This document shows, piece by piece, positions 43,403 through 51,369 of a stretch of 64,000 nt of DNA (the first letter of the stretch is position 1; the number at the start of each line of letters is the position of its first letter). Position numbers and translations under genes: made by a program. A model generated the notes under the pieces. The model made no database searches, was not told the DNA's origin, and worked only from the letters and a program-made list of their open reading frames with translations. Source of the DNA: Campylobacterales bacterium (GTDB lineage Bacteria; Campylobacterota; Campylobacteria; Campylobacterales; Sulfurimonadaceae); assembly GCA_026390165.1 (NCBI GenBank), contig JAPLGM010000029.1:34996-98995 (forward strand), in the 5' to 3' direction.

Positions 43403-45217
43403 CTACAATGTCTCTAAATCTAGTTTTTCTCTAAGATTTTGTTTCGTACTGTCATCCAGTGCTTTATCAAAACAGATGAGTTTTGCACCCGTGGGGATAC
43501 ACGTCACAATATCGGTGTGAACTTTATCAGCAAAACAAAAATAAAATGCTCTATTCTCTTCATATAGCTTTATGAAACTATATTTTTCACCCTTGATACT
43601 TTCATTTTTGGCACTCAAACTAAAGCCGTTTTTTAGCCCCACTTCATAGACAATATCTATCTCTTTGGCACTTTGAGTGAAAATATTTTTAGTAAATATA
43701 GACATTTTAAGCATTTTCACAATATCGTCAAAACTATCATTGGGGCGTTTTTTCAGTTCTTTAAATACTTGAAAATTGGAAGCATCCAACACGTAGGATT
43801 TAAAACCGTCTTTGTAATCTAGTTTTTTGATAACCCGTTTAATCCGATCTTTGGTAATATCGCTGATCTTTTTAAATTTGTCACTTTCAATAGCTTCTGG
43901 GAGTTGCACTAAGATATATTTTCGATTTCCTCTTTTGCCATTTTTTTTATCATCTTGATTTAATTCCATAACCGCATGTGCCGTCGTTCCACTTCCGGCG
44001 AAAAAGTCGAGAATAATATCCTCATCATTTGCATTGCTTCCTATTTCCAACATCCGTCTAATTAAACGAACGGGCTTAGGCGTATCAAAATATGAGGCGC
44101 CATCAAACAGTGCATTCAGCTCTTGTCGTGCCTCTTGATTGTGTCCGACATCGGAATATTTCCATATTGTCAGTGGTGTAATACCGTCTTGTACGTCCGT
44201 CAAAAAACGTTTTATAGCTGGAACATTATTACCATCTTGCCCAAACCATATACGACTATCAGCAACAAGTTCATTGAATTTTTCTCTGGAAACACGCCAA
44301 CTATACCCTGAAGGAGGATTGACTACCCTTCCTGATGGTGTTGTAATCGGATAATCTGTATTTGCAGAATAGGTTTTTACCGATAAATCACTTGCCTTCC
44401 AAATTCCTCGGGGATCATTATCAAGATTTTTATACCGCGCATTGGCTTCTTCTGTTCGTGCTAATAAATTCGGTCGCCAAATCTCTTTATTTTTTGCATA
44501 TACCAAGATATGATCGTGATTATCGCTGAACCATTTAGCATCATTGGCAGGTGAATATTTTTTTTCCCAAATCACATTAGCCACAAAATTCTCTTCCCCA
44601 TAAATCTCATCCATCACTTTACGGAGGTTATGTACCTCATCATCGTCGATACTTACAAATATGACCCCATCATCGCGGAGCAGGTTTCGACTCAGCCACA
44701 GACGCGGATAAATCATATTGAGCCAGTTGGTGTGTCGTCGTCCTGTGCTAGATGTTTTGGTACTGGTGTACCCCTCTTCACGAAGCTGATCGGTTTGGAT
44801 GAGATAGTTGGTGATTGTGTCGCCCCATGTGTCTTTGTAGACAAAATCTTTGTCTTTGTTGTAGGGGGGATCGATATAGATCATCTTGATTTTTTTATGG
44901 TACGAGGTTTGGAGGAGCTTGAGGACTTCGAGATTATCCCCCTCGATAAAGACGTTAGAATTGGATTGTGAATCGAGTTCGGAATGACTGCTATCAATTT
45001 TTAGCGTAGCGTTGGATTTTTGGCGGATGGTTTGGTAACACTCTTTTTTACCACTCCATGTAAAGCTGTAGTGTTCGCTTTTCTCATCGGATTGGGGAAC
45101 GAAAATAGTTTTGAATTTATCGATGTTGATCACACCGTCATCGAAAATTTCGGGAAAAATATTTTTGAGCTCCTCCAATTTTTGCGCCAACAAATTTTTA
45201 CTTTCCAATTCCATCAA
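43403..45217 (-). CDS. Type III DNA methyltransferase subunit (Mod)
   Basis: The 604-aa enzyme is a beta-class N6-adenine or N4-cytosine methyltransferase: the catalytic motif KMIYIDPPYNKDKDF comes first (about residues 108-122) and the SAM-binding motif DFFAGSGTTAHAVMELNQ later (about 390-407). This order and the length are typical of Type III Mod. The stretch between (about 215-370) is the variable target-recognition part. It makes the modification and target recognition of the RM system and is needed for Res activity. It is transcribed first in the RM operon and lies 37 bp after the MoxR stop. An A8 run lies in the NQDDKKNGK region. Confidence 0.94.
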   Translation of the reverse strand: MMELESKNLLAQKLEELKNIFPEIFDDGVINIDKFKTIFVPQSDEKSEHYSFTWSGKKECYQTIRQKSNATLKIDSSHSELDSQSNSNVFIEGDNLEVLKLLQTSYHKKIKMIYIDPPYNKDKDFVYKDTWGDTITNYLIQTDQLREEGYTSTKTSSTGRRHTNWLNMIYPRLWLSRNLLRDDGVIFVSIDDDEVHNLRKVMDEIYGEENFVANVIWEKKYSPANDAKWFSDNHDHILVYAKNKEIWRPNLLARTEEANARYKNLDNDPRGIWKASDLSVKTYSANTDYPITTPSGRVVNPPSGYSWRVSREKFNELVADSRIWFGQDGNNVPAIKRFLTDVQDGITPLTIWKYSDVGHNQEARQELNALFDGASYFDTPKPVRLIRRMLEIGSNANDEDIILDFFAGSGTTAHAVMELNQDDKKNGKRGNRKYILVQLPEAIESDKFKKISDITKDRIKRVIKKLDYKDGFKSYVLDASNFQVFKELKKRPNDSFDDIVKMLKMSIFTKNIFTQSAKEIDIVYEVGLKNGFSLSAKNESIKGEKYSFIKLYEENRAFYFCFADKVHTDIVTCIPTGAKLICFDKALDDSTKQNLREKLDLETL

Positions 45218-45254
45218 AACACCTCACACTAAAGTAACGCTTATTGTAACCAAT

Positions 45255-46259
45255 CTAACATAACAAATAAGCGTACGCATTGACCCACTCGCCATAACCG
45301 CTCAAATGATCCATCACGATTCCTTGACGCTGTAAATCTTGGACGATCATCACCGCAAACTCACTTTGCAATTTCAGGGTATAGCCAAGGAGATGGTTAA
45401 TCTTCTCCTCATCTGGATGACTCAAAATTCGTCCGACGAGCGCAGACGAGAGGGCATAAAGAGCTGAAATATCACGAGGATACTCCGAGTCTTCCCCCCG
45501 TAAAATTGCCTCTATATCAGGAAGCAAAAGCATTACTTTACAAAATCCCAAGAAATCCACAGCATTGTTTTTTCCCACCGCCCCAATGATCGCCTCCAAG
45601 AGGAGCGCATTAGGTAACGTACTTTGCAACACATTATGAACCGCTTCCCAGCTTCTCGGTGTCGCGAAACTTCGTTCATTACGGGTCGGATCAAACGTAA
45701 AGAGGGCATCATTTTTGAATCCGATATACGCCACGATTCGTGAATCCACCCCTCGCTTTATCGCCCATTCGCGCCAATCCTCCACACTCACCTCCATCTC
45801 GATATGAACGAACCGATTCGCAAGTGGTGAGGGGAGACGATACACCACTCCGCGATCCCCCTCACGATTTCCCGCCGCAACAATCGCCCACCCATCAGGG
45901 AGAGTATACTCCCCCACTTTTCGATCGAGTATCAGCTGATAGGCGGAAGCTTGAACCGCAGGAGCAGCGGAGTTGAGCTCATCAAGAAAAAGTATCCCCC
46001 GCCCTGTACGGGGTAAAAACGACGGCGGAGCCCAAAGTGCCTGATGTTGCTCCTTGTCATAAAATGGTATCCCTTTAAGGTCTGTCGGATCCATTAAAGA
46101 GAGACGCAGATCAACACACTCTATACCCATATCTTGGGCGATTTGTTTGATAATCGACGATTTCCCGATTCCGGGAGCTCCCCATAAAAAGGTCGGAATT
46201 TTTGCCTCAATCATTGAGCGCATTGTGATGATAGTTTGTGAACTTCGCATTAATTCCAC
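45255..46259 (-). CDS. MoxR-family AAA+ ATPase
   Basis: The 334-aa AAA+ protein has FLWGAPGIGKSSIIKQIA as Walker A at about 23-40 and GILFLDELNSAAPAVQASAYQLI as Walker B at about 88-110. The sensor segment is IVAAGNREGDRGVVYRLPSPLANRFVHIEM. MoxR ATPases work as chaperones with VWA proteins to activate or assemble metal enzymes or complexes. The VWA partner is at 37942-39021 beyond the RM locus. The upstream 415-aa gene overlaps its start by 10 bp. Substrate is unknown. Confidence 0.9.
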   Translation of the reverse strand: MELMRSSQTIITMRSMIEAKIPTFLWGAPGIGKSSIIKQIAQDMGIECVDLRLSLMDPTDLKGIPFYDKEQHQALWAPPSFLPRTGRGILFLDELNSAAPAVQASAYQLILDRKVGEYTLPDGWAIVAAGNREGDRGVVYRLPSPLANRFVHIEMEVSVEDWREWAIKRGVDSRIVAYIGFKNDALFTFDPTRNERSFATPRSWEAVHNVLQSTLPNALLLEAIIGAVGKNNAVDFLGFCKVMLLLPDIEAILRGEDSEYPRDISALYALSSALVGRILSHPDEEKINHLLGYTLKLQSEFAVMIVQDLQRQGIVMDHLSGYGEWVNAYAYLLC

Positions 46260-47497
46260 CCTATATTGGTTGTTTGGATATGTTTTCCGAATACCGCGTT
46301 AGTTTTTACCCCTCTCTCATAGCGTTGGTCGAGGGAGAGTTGATACAAAATATCCACAGGAGTGGCAATGTTTACACTGAGTGCTTTGAACGTTTTGTCC
46401 TCTCCCCTCTCATAGAGCTTTTGGAGATGATAGGAGGAGAGAGACGTATTGGTAGCAAGTTCACCATCAAATTGGTTCAATGCGAAAAGCTTCTCCATAT
46501 GTTCCAAAAGAAGAGAAGGATTTTGGGCAAGTGCCGAAAAAATAATCTCACTTTTCATTGCCATAAGCCTCTGTTGCATTGCCTCATTCAAACTGATATT
46601 TGAAGCTAAATAGACTCCATTCTGAGGTAACAACCTCTCAAACCGAACCTCATCCAAAGGAGTAAAACGAGAAATGAACTCAGGATATTTTTTCTCCAAA
46701 AGATCTGCTCCTTCTTGCGACAACGTAATATTTTGCGCCAAACTTTTCTGAATAGTCTCATCGTCCAAAGCAAGAAGTTCTTTTTCCAATGCTAACGGTT
46801 CCCGATACGCTATAAGGTTCGCACGCTCTTTTAATAAATGGCGTAAAAGAGATTCAGGAGTGTCACTGTGCAACGCTATCGCATCCAATACCCCTTTAAG
46901 TGTCGGATCATTAGGATTTTTCAACTCTTTAGCGATAGGAGAAAGTTGTGAAATAGCGGTTATGAGTTCTCCATTCCCGTATTTTTCAACCAAATGAGCC
47001 AATCCGCTCATCGCATACTGAACGTTATGGTTACGTTCTAAATCGATGTAAAATCGCCCGATAATCGCCGCGGTTACGTCACGGTTGCGGTCATTATCAA
47101 ACAGCCCTTCCCCCTGCCAATCGTACAATTTCAGTAGCTTAAAAAACAGTTCATCGGTGATATACGGATTTTTAATAAAATCAACAAGACGCTGAGCATC
47201 TCGAGAGAGTTTGAGACTCATTAAGAGTCGATTGGGGTCGATAGAGGTACAAAGCCATTTTTCGACTGACGTAATATCAACAATGGGAGCTGCACGAAGT
47301 TCATACAACCGCTCACCCTCATTTTGTTCCAAAGGATTCATCAGTTTCCCCTCGACGATCAAAGAAACACCCTCCGTAAAACTTTTTTCAACCGTTATCG
47401 AGTGAAGCTTTAAGAGGGTTTCAAATTCAATTCCATTCAGCGAGCGTGTCTTTCCCAACAGCAGTATCGATTTTCCAAAAAGTTCTTCATAATTCAT
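46250..47497 (-). CDS. BRCT-like N-terminus plus helical repeats, in the MoxR operon
   Basis: The 415-aa protein has an N-terminal block of about 70 residues (LFGKSILLLGKTRSLNGIEF, later SLIVEGKLMNP) that looks like a BRCT domain. The rest is made of repeated 25-30-residue helical units with LA.N..L..E....L-type patterns (for example LAQNITLSQEGADLLEKKY and LASNISLNEAMQQRLMAMK), similar to leucine-rich-variant or HEAT-type repeats. I do not know a named family with certainty. Because it overlaps the MoxR gene, it is probably a scaffold or substrate-recognition partner of the MoxR-VWA machine. Confidence 0.6.
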   Translation of the reverse strand: MNYEELFGKSILLLGKTRSLNGIEFETLLKLHSITVEKSFTEGVSLIVEGKLMNPLEQNEGERLYELRAAPIVDITSVEKWLCTSIDPNRLLMSLKLSRDAQRLVDFIKNPYITDELFFKLLKLYDWQGEGLFDNDRNRDVTAAIIGRFYIDLERNHNVQYAMSGLAHLVEKYGNGELITAISQLSPIAKELKNPNDPTLKGVLDAIALHSDTPESLLRHLLKERANLIAYREPLALEKELLALDDETIQKSLAQNITLSQEGADLLEKKYPEFISRFTPLDEVRFERLLPQNGVYLASNISLNEAMQQRLMAMKSEIIFSALAQNPSLLLEHMEKLFALNQFDGELATNTSLSSYHLQKLYERGEDKTFKALSVNIATPVDILYQLSLDQRYERGVKTNAVFGKHIQTTNIGWN

Positions 47498-47539
47498 CCG
47501 CGTATTATAATCCTAAAGGCTAAAAAAATAGTGAGTGTG

Positions 47540-47565
47540 TATAATATGGTTACTACTTTAAAGGA
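47540..47565 (+). promoter_or_regulatory. Promoter and RBS of the Sel1-type gene
   Basis: A TATAAT box at 47540-47545 and an AAAGGA ribosome-binding site at 47560-47565 precede the ATG at 47572 with normal spacing. The divergent 415-aa gene starts about 70 bp to the left, so the region is a bidirectional promoter. Confidence 0.5.
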
Positions 47566-47571
47566 TGATTG

Positions 47572-47835
47572 ATGACCGATCCACTAAGTGAAGCAATCGC
47601 AGCGTATGATGCTGAAGATTATGAAAAAGCCCATCTACTTCTTTATCCGCTTGGAGCATATCAACGCGATGATGAGGCTCAATTTTATCTAGGGATGATC
47701 TATTTTTACGGCAAAGGGGTCGAAAAAAATATCGAAGCTGCCATGGGGTGGTGGAAAAAGGCGATGCGAAGCGGTCATGTTGATGCAGCATACCGTCTAA
47801 GTAAAATTGCACCATCAACGAAAACAACGTTTTAA
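47572..47835 (+). CDS. Small Sel1-repeat protein
   Basis: The 87-aa protein has one clear Sel1-like repeat: AQFYLGMIYFYGKGVEKNIEAAMGWWKKAMRSGHVDAAYRLSKI at about residues 38-82, with the YGKGV and A..WW.KA pattern. A TPR-like helix pair precedes it. Such repeats mediate protein binding in signalling. I chose ATG 47572 over the upstream TTG because of an AAGGA six bases before it. It lacks a signal peptide. It probably forms an operon with the next two genes up to tonB. Confidence 0.78.
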   Translation: MTDPLSEAIAAYDAEDYEKAHLLLYPLGAYQRDDEAQFYLGMIYFYGKGVEKNIEAAMGWWKKAMRSGHVDAAYRLSKIAPSTKTTF

Positions 47836-47867
47836 TACACGTATTAAAATAAACAAAAAGACTATTC

Positions 47868-48317
47868 ATGATTGATCTATTTAATAAATATCGTAAAAAT
47901 TTACAGAAAGAGGTAGTCAAAAGGGCTTCCCTCTATGACTATCGTTATGTCCGTTATAACATTAACTATTCCATTACTGCTTGTTATGTCAATGAGCCTA
48001 CTGACTTAATGCACATTGCATCAAATTTACGTCAAAGTGATGACTTTATCAAGCTCAATGACCATTTATATGTTATGTTTCTGGATGCTACTGATGATGA
48101 ACAAGGGATTAAAACGTCTACTAATATTTTGAACAGTATGCAAGCTCAATTTTTTACGAAACCTTTCTATATAGCCGTTGTTACTGCAACCAATTACACA
48201 GACTTATTTCAAATGATACATGATCTTTTTGATCTCATAGAATATGCCCTCCTTCATAATATGAACAATATCGTTATTGATTCTTCTCAACTAATCAAAA
48301 ACGACCAATCAGTATAA
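47868..48317 (+). CDS. Hypothetical protein, degenerate GGDEF-like fold
   Basis: The 149-aa protein is predicted mixed alpha/beta: RYNINYSITACYVN, DLMHIASNLRQSDDFIKLNDHLYVMFLDATDDEQGIKT, then FFTKPFYIAVVTATNYTDLFQMIHDLFDLIEYAL. The pattern of strand-helix-hairpin resembles the C-terminal half of diguanylate cyclases (the R-x-D-x-F/Y-L-L hairpin region) but without the GGDEF motif. The function is not known. It overlaps the TonB-family gene by one base and lies 33 bp after the Sel1 gene. Confidence 0.55.
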   Translation: MIDLFNKYRKNLQKEVVKRASLYDYRYVRYNINYSITACYVNEPTDLMHIASNLRQSDDFIKLNDHLYVMFLDATDDEQGIKTSTNILNSMQAQFFTKPFYIAVVTATNYTDLFQMIHDLFDLIEYALLHNMNNIVIDSSQLIKNDQSV

Positions 48318-49009
48318 TGATCATTCGCCCCCTTGGAGTTTCGCTACTCATTCATCTCCTCGTAGTTGGAGTTTTTCTTTTTTTATTTACTCATGACACA
48401 CCCAAAAAACCGTCTGAACCTCTAAAAATTCAGATTGCCTCTTTTATACCCCCTTCAACGGTACAATCACCAACTCCTATACTCCCAACGCCAATGCCTA
48501 TTGTCCCACCTAAACAGACACCACCGAGCGTTCAAAAAAACACGCCACCCCTTCCTCCCGTAGCAGTTGTAAAACCTATTCCGTCCTCTGTACCCGCACC
48601 AGCAACCTCACGTCCTGCACCACCAGTGCCCCAACCAATACAACCCGTCACACAACCACCCGCGCCCAAGGTGATTGAAGCCCCCAAAGCTCCCCCTGCA
48701 CCGCCACCACCTGTTGTCAATGTGGAAAAAGAGTTTTTAAACGCCCATTTGGGGGAGATTCGAGGACAATTGCTCCAAAACTTTAAATACCCGAAAATGG
48801 CACAAAAGTTAAAAATGCAAGGGGAAGTTAAAGTCTCTTTTTCGTTAAGTAGTGATGGAAGCGTTGATAATGTGAAAGTAGTTGAGAGTTCTGGATTTGA
48901 GATTTTGGATGAGGATGCAGTGGCATTAATCAATAAAACAGCCTCCACGTTTCCGAAACCTTCCAAATCGGTTCGGATTACGGTTCCTTTGAGCTATGTG
49001 TTGCGTTAA
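48317..49009 (+). CDS. TonB family protein (energy transducer)
   Basis: The 230-aa protein has an N-terminal transmembrane anchor (GVSLLIHLLVVGVFLFLFTH, residues 6-25), then a long proline-rich region (about residues 45-135) rich in PP, PT and PV, and a C-terminal TonB_C domain at about 145-228. That domain includes NFKYPKMAQKLKMQGEVKVSF, SLSSDGSVDNVKVVESSGFE and the final VPLSYVLR. It would transmit proton-motive force to outer-membrane receptors. No exbB/exbD genes are next to it. It converges on the exonuclease gene with a four-base overlap. Confidence 0.9.
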   Translation: MIIRPLGVSLLIHLLVVGVFLFLFTHDTPKKPSEPLKIQIASFIPPSTVQSPTPILPTPMPIVPPKQTPPSVQKNTPPLPPVAVVKPIPSSVPAPATSRPAPPVPQPIQPVTQPPAPKVIEAPKAPPAPPPPVVNVEKEFLNAHLGEIRGQLLQNFKYPKMAQKLKMQGEVKVSFSLSSDGSVDNVKVVESSGFEILDEDAVALINKTASTFPKPSKSVRITVPLSYVLR

Positions 49010-49749
49010 GATCCCAACACTCTAGCGATACTGTACCTCATATCTTCATCGAGATTCTCCATATTGGCAACCATCCACGAGAGATACTTTTTATCCTCCG
49101 TAGCAATTTCAACAAGAGTCTTCCCCTTGTGCTTCCCAAACTTAAGAGGCTTGGTAATAAAAACAGGGGTTTGGGTGAGTTCTATCATCTTGTCAATCGG
49201 ATTGACAGCTCCGAAACGCTCGGTGAGTCTTTTGCGCAACTCGGTGAGAAAAAGCTTCAATACCAAAACATCGCCGATGGCATCGTGTGCTTTAACCACA
49301 ATCCCCAACGCATCCGCCTCTGCCTGCTCACTTTTATACAAACCCAACCGATAACGAAAATACTGCAACCGATGCGCATCTTCATCGTCAAAAAGGTGTT
49401 TGGCACATCGAAGAGTATCGATTAACCGCATTTGAGAGGTAAAATTTTCTTTTGCCAACATCCCTAGATCAAAAGGGGCATTATGAATAATCATCACGTT
49501 ATCAGGAGTATTTAACCCCTCCAAAACTTTAAACGCCTCGGTCTCAGTACATTTTGGCTTACCCACAATCTCTTCGGGAGTAATCCCGTGAACCTCCATC
49601 GCCCCATACCCAATAGGAACATCCGACGAACACATATCGTTATAAACATCCACTTTTTTGCCGTCTAAAACCATATATCCCAATTGAATAATACGATCAC
49701 CCTCCCCTGCACCTGTTGTTTCGGTATCAAGTAAAATATATTTTGCCAT
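49006..49749 (-). CDS. DnaQ-like 3'-5' exonuclease with C-terminal DUF3820
   Basis: The 247-aa protein begins with the DEDD exonuclease motif I YILLDTETTGAGEGDRIIQL (D8, E10). It has IIHNAPFDLGML as motif II and HDAIGDVLVLKLFL as motif III of the DEDDh type. The last 50 residues form a DUF3820-like unit with KPLKFGKHKGKTLVEI. Such proteins resemble the DNA polymerase III epsilon proofreading subunit or exonuclease X, and act in DNA repair. The gene is monocistronic, converging with tonB. Confidence 0.9.
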   Translation of the reverse strand: MAKYILLDTETTGAGEGDRIIQLGYMVLDGKKVDVYNDMCSSDVPIGYGAMEVHGITPEEIVGKPKCTETEAFKVLEGLNTPDNVMIIHNAPFDLGMLAKENFTSQMRLIDTLRCAKHLFDDEDAHRLQYFRYRLGLYKSEQAEADALGIVVKAHDAIGDVLVLKLFLTELRKRLTERFGAVNPIDKMIELTQTPVFITKPLKFGKHKGKTLVEIATEDKKYLSWMVANMENLDEDMRYSIARVLGS

Positions 49750-50068
49750 GCTTACACTCCTTTGTTTTTTTGTTTTATTCTACTTATCAAATCGTTTGCT
49801 CATTTTAATTCAGCTTATTTCTATTTTTCCTATCATAGACGCTTTAAGTGAGAATCATTTTATGTTACATACCTTTAATAATTTATCTCTTCTATCACCA
49901 ATTTATTAAAGCTTAAAATCCTCGCAAAGTACCCATTTTGGCTTTGTATTGCTACCTTGATTACATATCTTCTTTAATTTATTTGAGAGTTCATTTATTA
50001 AATTATTAATCTTTTCCACTCCCCAATCTCATCTTTATTTATCATCCCTACGCGGTAGTGTAATCTTT
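49750..50068. other. Intergenic region with one copy of a direct repeat and gene relics
   Basis: This 319-bp gap holds the left copy of the direct repeat (49791-49828). On the minus strand there are short open stretches with no full gene: one reads EKINNLINELSNKLKKIC and ends VLCEDFKL about 49900-50020, another follows the RhuM stop (MINKDEIGEWKRLII). They look like remnants of an accessory gene; I cannot name it. No promoter or RNA gene was found. Confidence 0.4.
49791..49828. repeat. Left direct repeat flanking the RhuM gene
   Basis: ATCGTTTGCTCATT followed by TTAATTCAGC matches the copy at 51079-51116 in 22 of the first 24 bases; the rest is similar (TTATTTCTATTTT against AGTATCTCCATTTT). 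The two copies enclose the RhuM gene. Confidence 0.75.
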
Positions 50069-51055
50069 TCACATCAATCTCTTTATGTCTTGCTCTAATT
50101 CTTGTAAACTCAACTGTTTTTCTATCTCTCGTAGATTTTTTCTGTATTTTTCATACTCTATTTCTGATTTTTTTACCGCCATATCGTGAGAAATTTTACC
50201 TTTATGCGTAAGTAAATCCCTCCCATTTATCGATAAAATAGCATCCAAACGCTCACACCAATCATTCATACGCATAGGCTTCCGTTGACTAGCCATCGTT
50301 TCAGCAAAAGCTAAATATTGTTCGACCAAAAGCCCCAATAATTTTATCTCTTCTTCATTGAGGTAATTTTTGGCGATACTAACATCTTTTTTGGTGATAT
50401 TTTTGCTCGTCTTGTCAAAAGATTCCATCCCCATCAGAGGTAAACTCATATCCACTCGGTTATAGACAAGCTCTGCTGCGGTTTGAGAAGAAATGGCCCA
50501 GAGAAGTTTGTTTTGTATAATTTTGAAAAACTCTATCGTTTTTTCATTTTTCGGATCATAATCGATACTTGTCATGTAAATATCTTTGATTTTTTGGTAA
50601 AAAAACCGTTCTGATATTCGTATGTCTCGGAGTCGTTTTTGAAGCTCATCGAAATAGCTCATATCGGTGCCATTTTTGAACCGTTCGTCATTGAGGACAA
50701 AGCCTTTAGTAATATAGTCATTGAGTCTTTTGGTTGCCCAGATTCTAAACTTCGTCCCTTGAGGAGATTTCACCCGAAAACCGATGGCGATAATCATATC
50801 AAGATTATAAAAATCAATCTCTCGTGCAACTTCTCGCTCGCCTTCAATTTGAACTGTTCGGAATTTCCGAACAGTTGATATGTGTTCTAGCTCGCCCTCA
50901 TCGAAAATATTTGAAATATGCTCACTTATTGTCGCTTTGGACTTGCCAAACACCTCGCACAGTTGAGATTGAGAAAGCCAAATAGTTTTTTCTTCAAATC
51001 GAACATCGACTTTTACCTCTCCGCTTTCATTTTGATAAATCAACATTTCACTCAT
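50069..51055 (-). CDS. RhuM family protein
   Basis: The 328-aa protein is a full-length RhuM/virulence-type protein: an N-terminal unit with TIWLSQSQLCEVFGKSKATI and EGEREVAREIDFYNLDMIIA followed by IGFRVKSPQGTKFRIWATKRL. A long helical C-terminal half includes FFKIIQNKLLWAISSQTAAELV and NYLNEEEIKLLGLLVEQYL, typical of RhuM proteins. It lacks the PLD-like end of the 10933-11793 protein. RhuM was named in Salmonella pathogenicity island 3; the molecular role is unknown. It is alone and bracketed by direct repeats. Confidence 0.88.
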   Translation of the reverse strand: MSEMLIYQNESGEVKVDVRFEEKTIWLSQSQLCEVFGKSKATISEHISNIFDEGELEHISTVRKFRTVQIEGEREVAREIDFYNLDMIIAIGFRVKSPQGTKFRIWATKRLNDYITKGFVLNDERFKNGTDMSYFDELQKRLRDIRISERFFYQKIKDIYMTSIDYDPKNEKTIEFFKIIQNKLLWAISSQTAAELVYNRVDMSLPLMGMESFDKTSKNITKKDVSIAKNYLNEEEIKLLGLLVEQYLAFAETMASQRKPMRMNDWCERLDAILSINGRDLLTHKGKISHDMAVKKSEIEYEKYRKNLREIEKQLSLQELEQDIKRLM

Positions 51056-51078
51056 CTGTTTTTCCCCTCAATCATCAT

Positions 51079-51116
51079 ATCGTTTGCTCATTATCATTCA
51101 GCAGTATCTCCATTTT
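51079..51116. repeat. Right direct repeat flanking the RhuM gene
   Basis: This copy (ATCGTTTGCTCATTATCATTCAGC...) matches the left copy at 49791-49828; together they define a unit of about 1.29 kb that holds RhuM. The first 14 bases are the same in both copies. Confidence 0.75.
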
Positions 51117-51231
51117 CATATAGCTTAAATAAATTCAGCTTTTAGCATTCTTCCCTCATGCCATGCTGTGATTATTACGCATTAGATTAATTTGTAAAGC
51201 TAAATGCGTAGGGTCTTTTGGTGAAAAAAAT

Positions 51232-51251
51232 GCAGGTGTAGTTTAATGGTA
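51232..51251 (+). pseudogene. 5' fragment of a tRNA-Gly gene
   Basis: The 20 bases correspond to the acceptor 5' strand and D-arm start of tRNA-Gly (usual form GCGGGTGTAGTTTAATGGTA); one base differs. The anticodon arm, T arm and 3' end are absent. It is likely a relic of an integration or deletion at a tRNA-Gly gene. Confidence 0.6.
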
Positions 51252-51369
51252 TACATCAAGAAGTAGATGATGATAGTTTGGATTACTGTGGATTTTTTGA
51301 AAAATGGACAAAACAAGCACCTCAGCCTATGAAATAAAAGCCATTATAGCTAAATTCACACCATCTCAT

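Larger units (their letters stand above)
51056..51369. other. Intergenic region with right direct repeat, tRNA-Gly 5' fragment and a short relic ORF
   Basis: This 314-bp gap contains the right direct repeat copy (51079-51116). It also holds GCAGGTGTAGTTTAATGGTA at 51232-51251, which is 19 of 20 identical to the start of bacterial tRNA-Gly genes but not followed by the rest of a tRNA. A short frame after it ends in VDDDSLDYCGFFEKWTKQAP then QPMK and a stop at about 51335-51337. No intact gene is seen. Confidence 0.5.

Noticed and set aside
43930..43960. A8 run in mod as a phasevarion switch
   Set aside because: An 8-base A run in an AT-rich gene is weak evidence, and typical phase-variable mod genes carry longer simple repeats near the start.
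48532..48966. 144-codon minus-strand frame over the TonB gene
   Set aside because: It is the antisense shadow of the proline-rich TonB region and has a glycine/threonine-rich composition without any motif.
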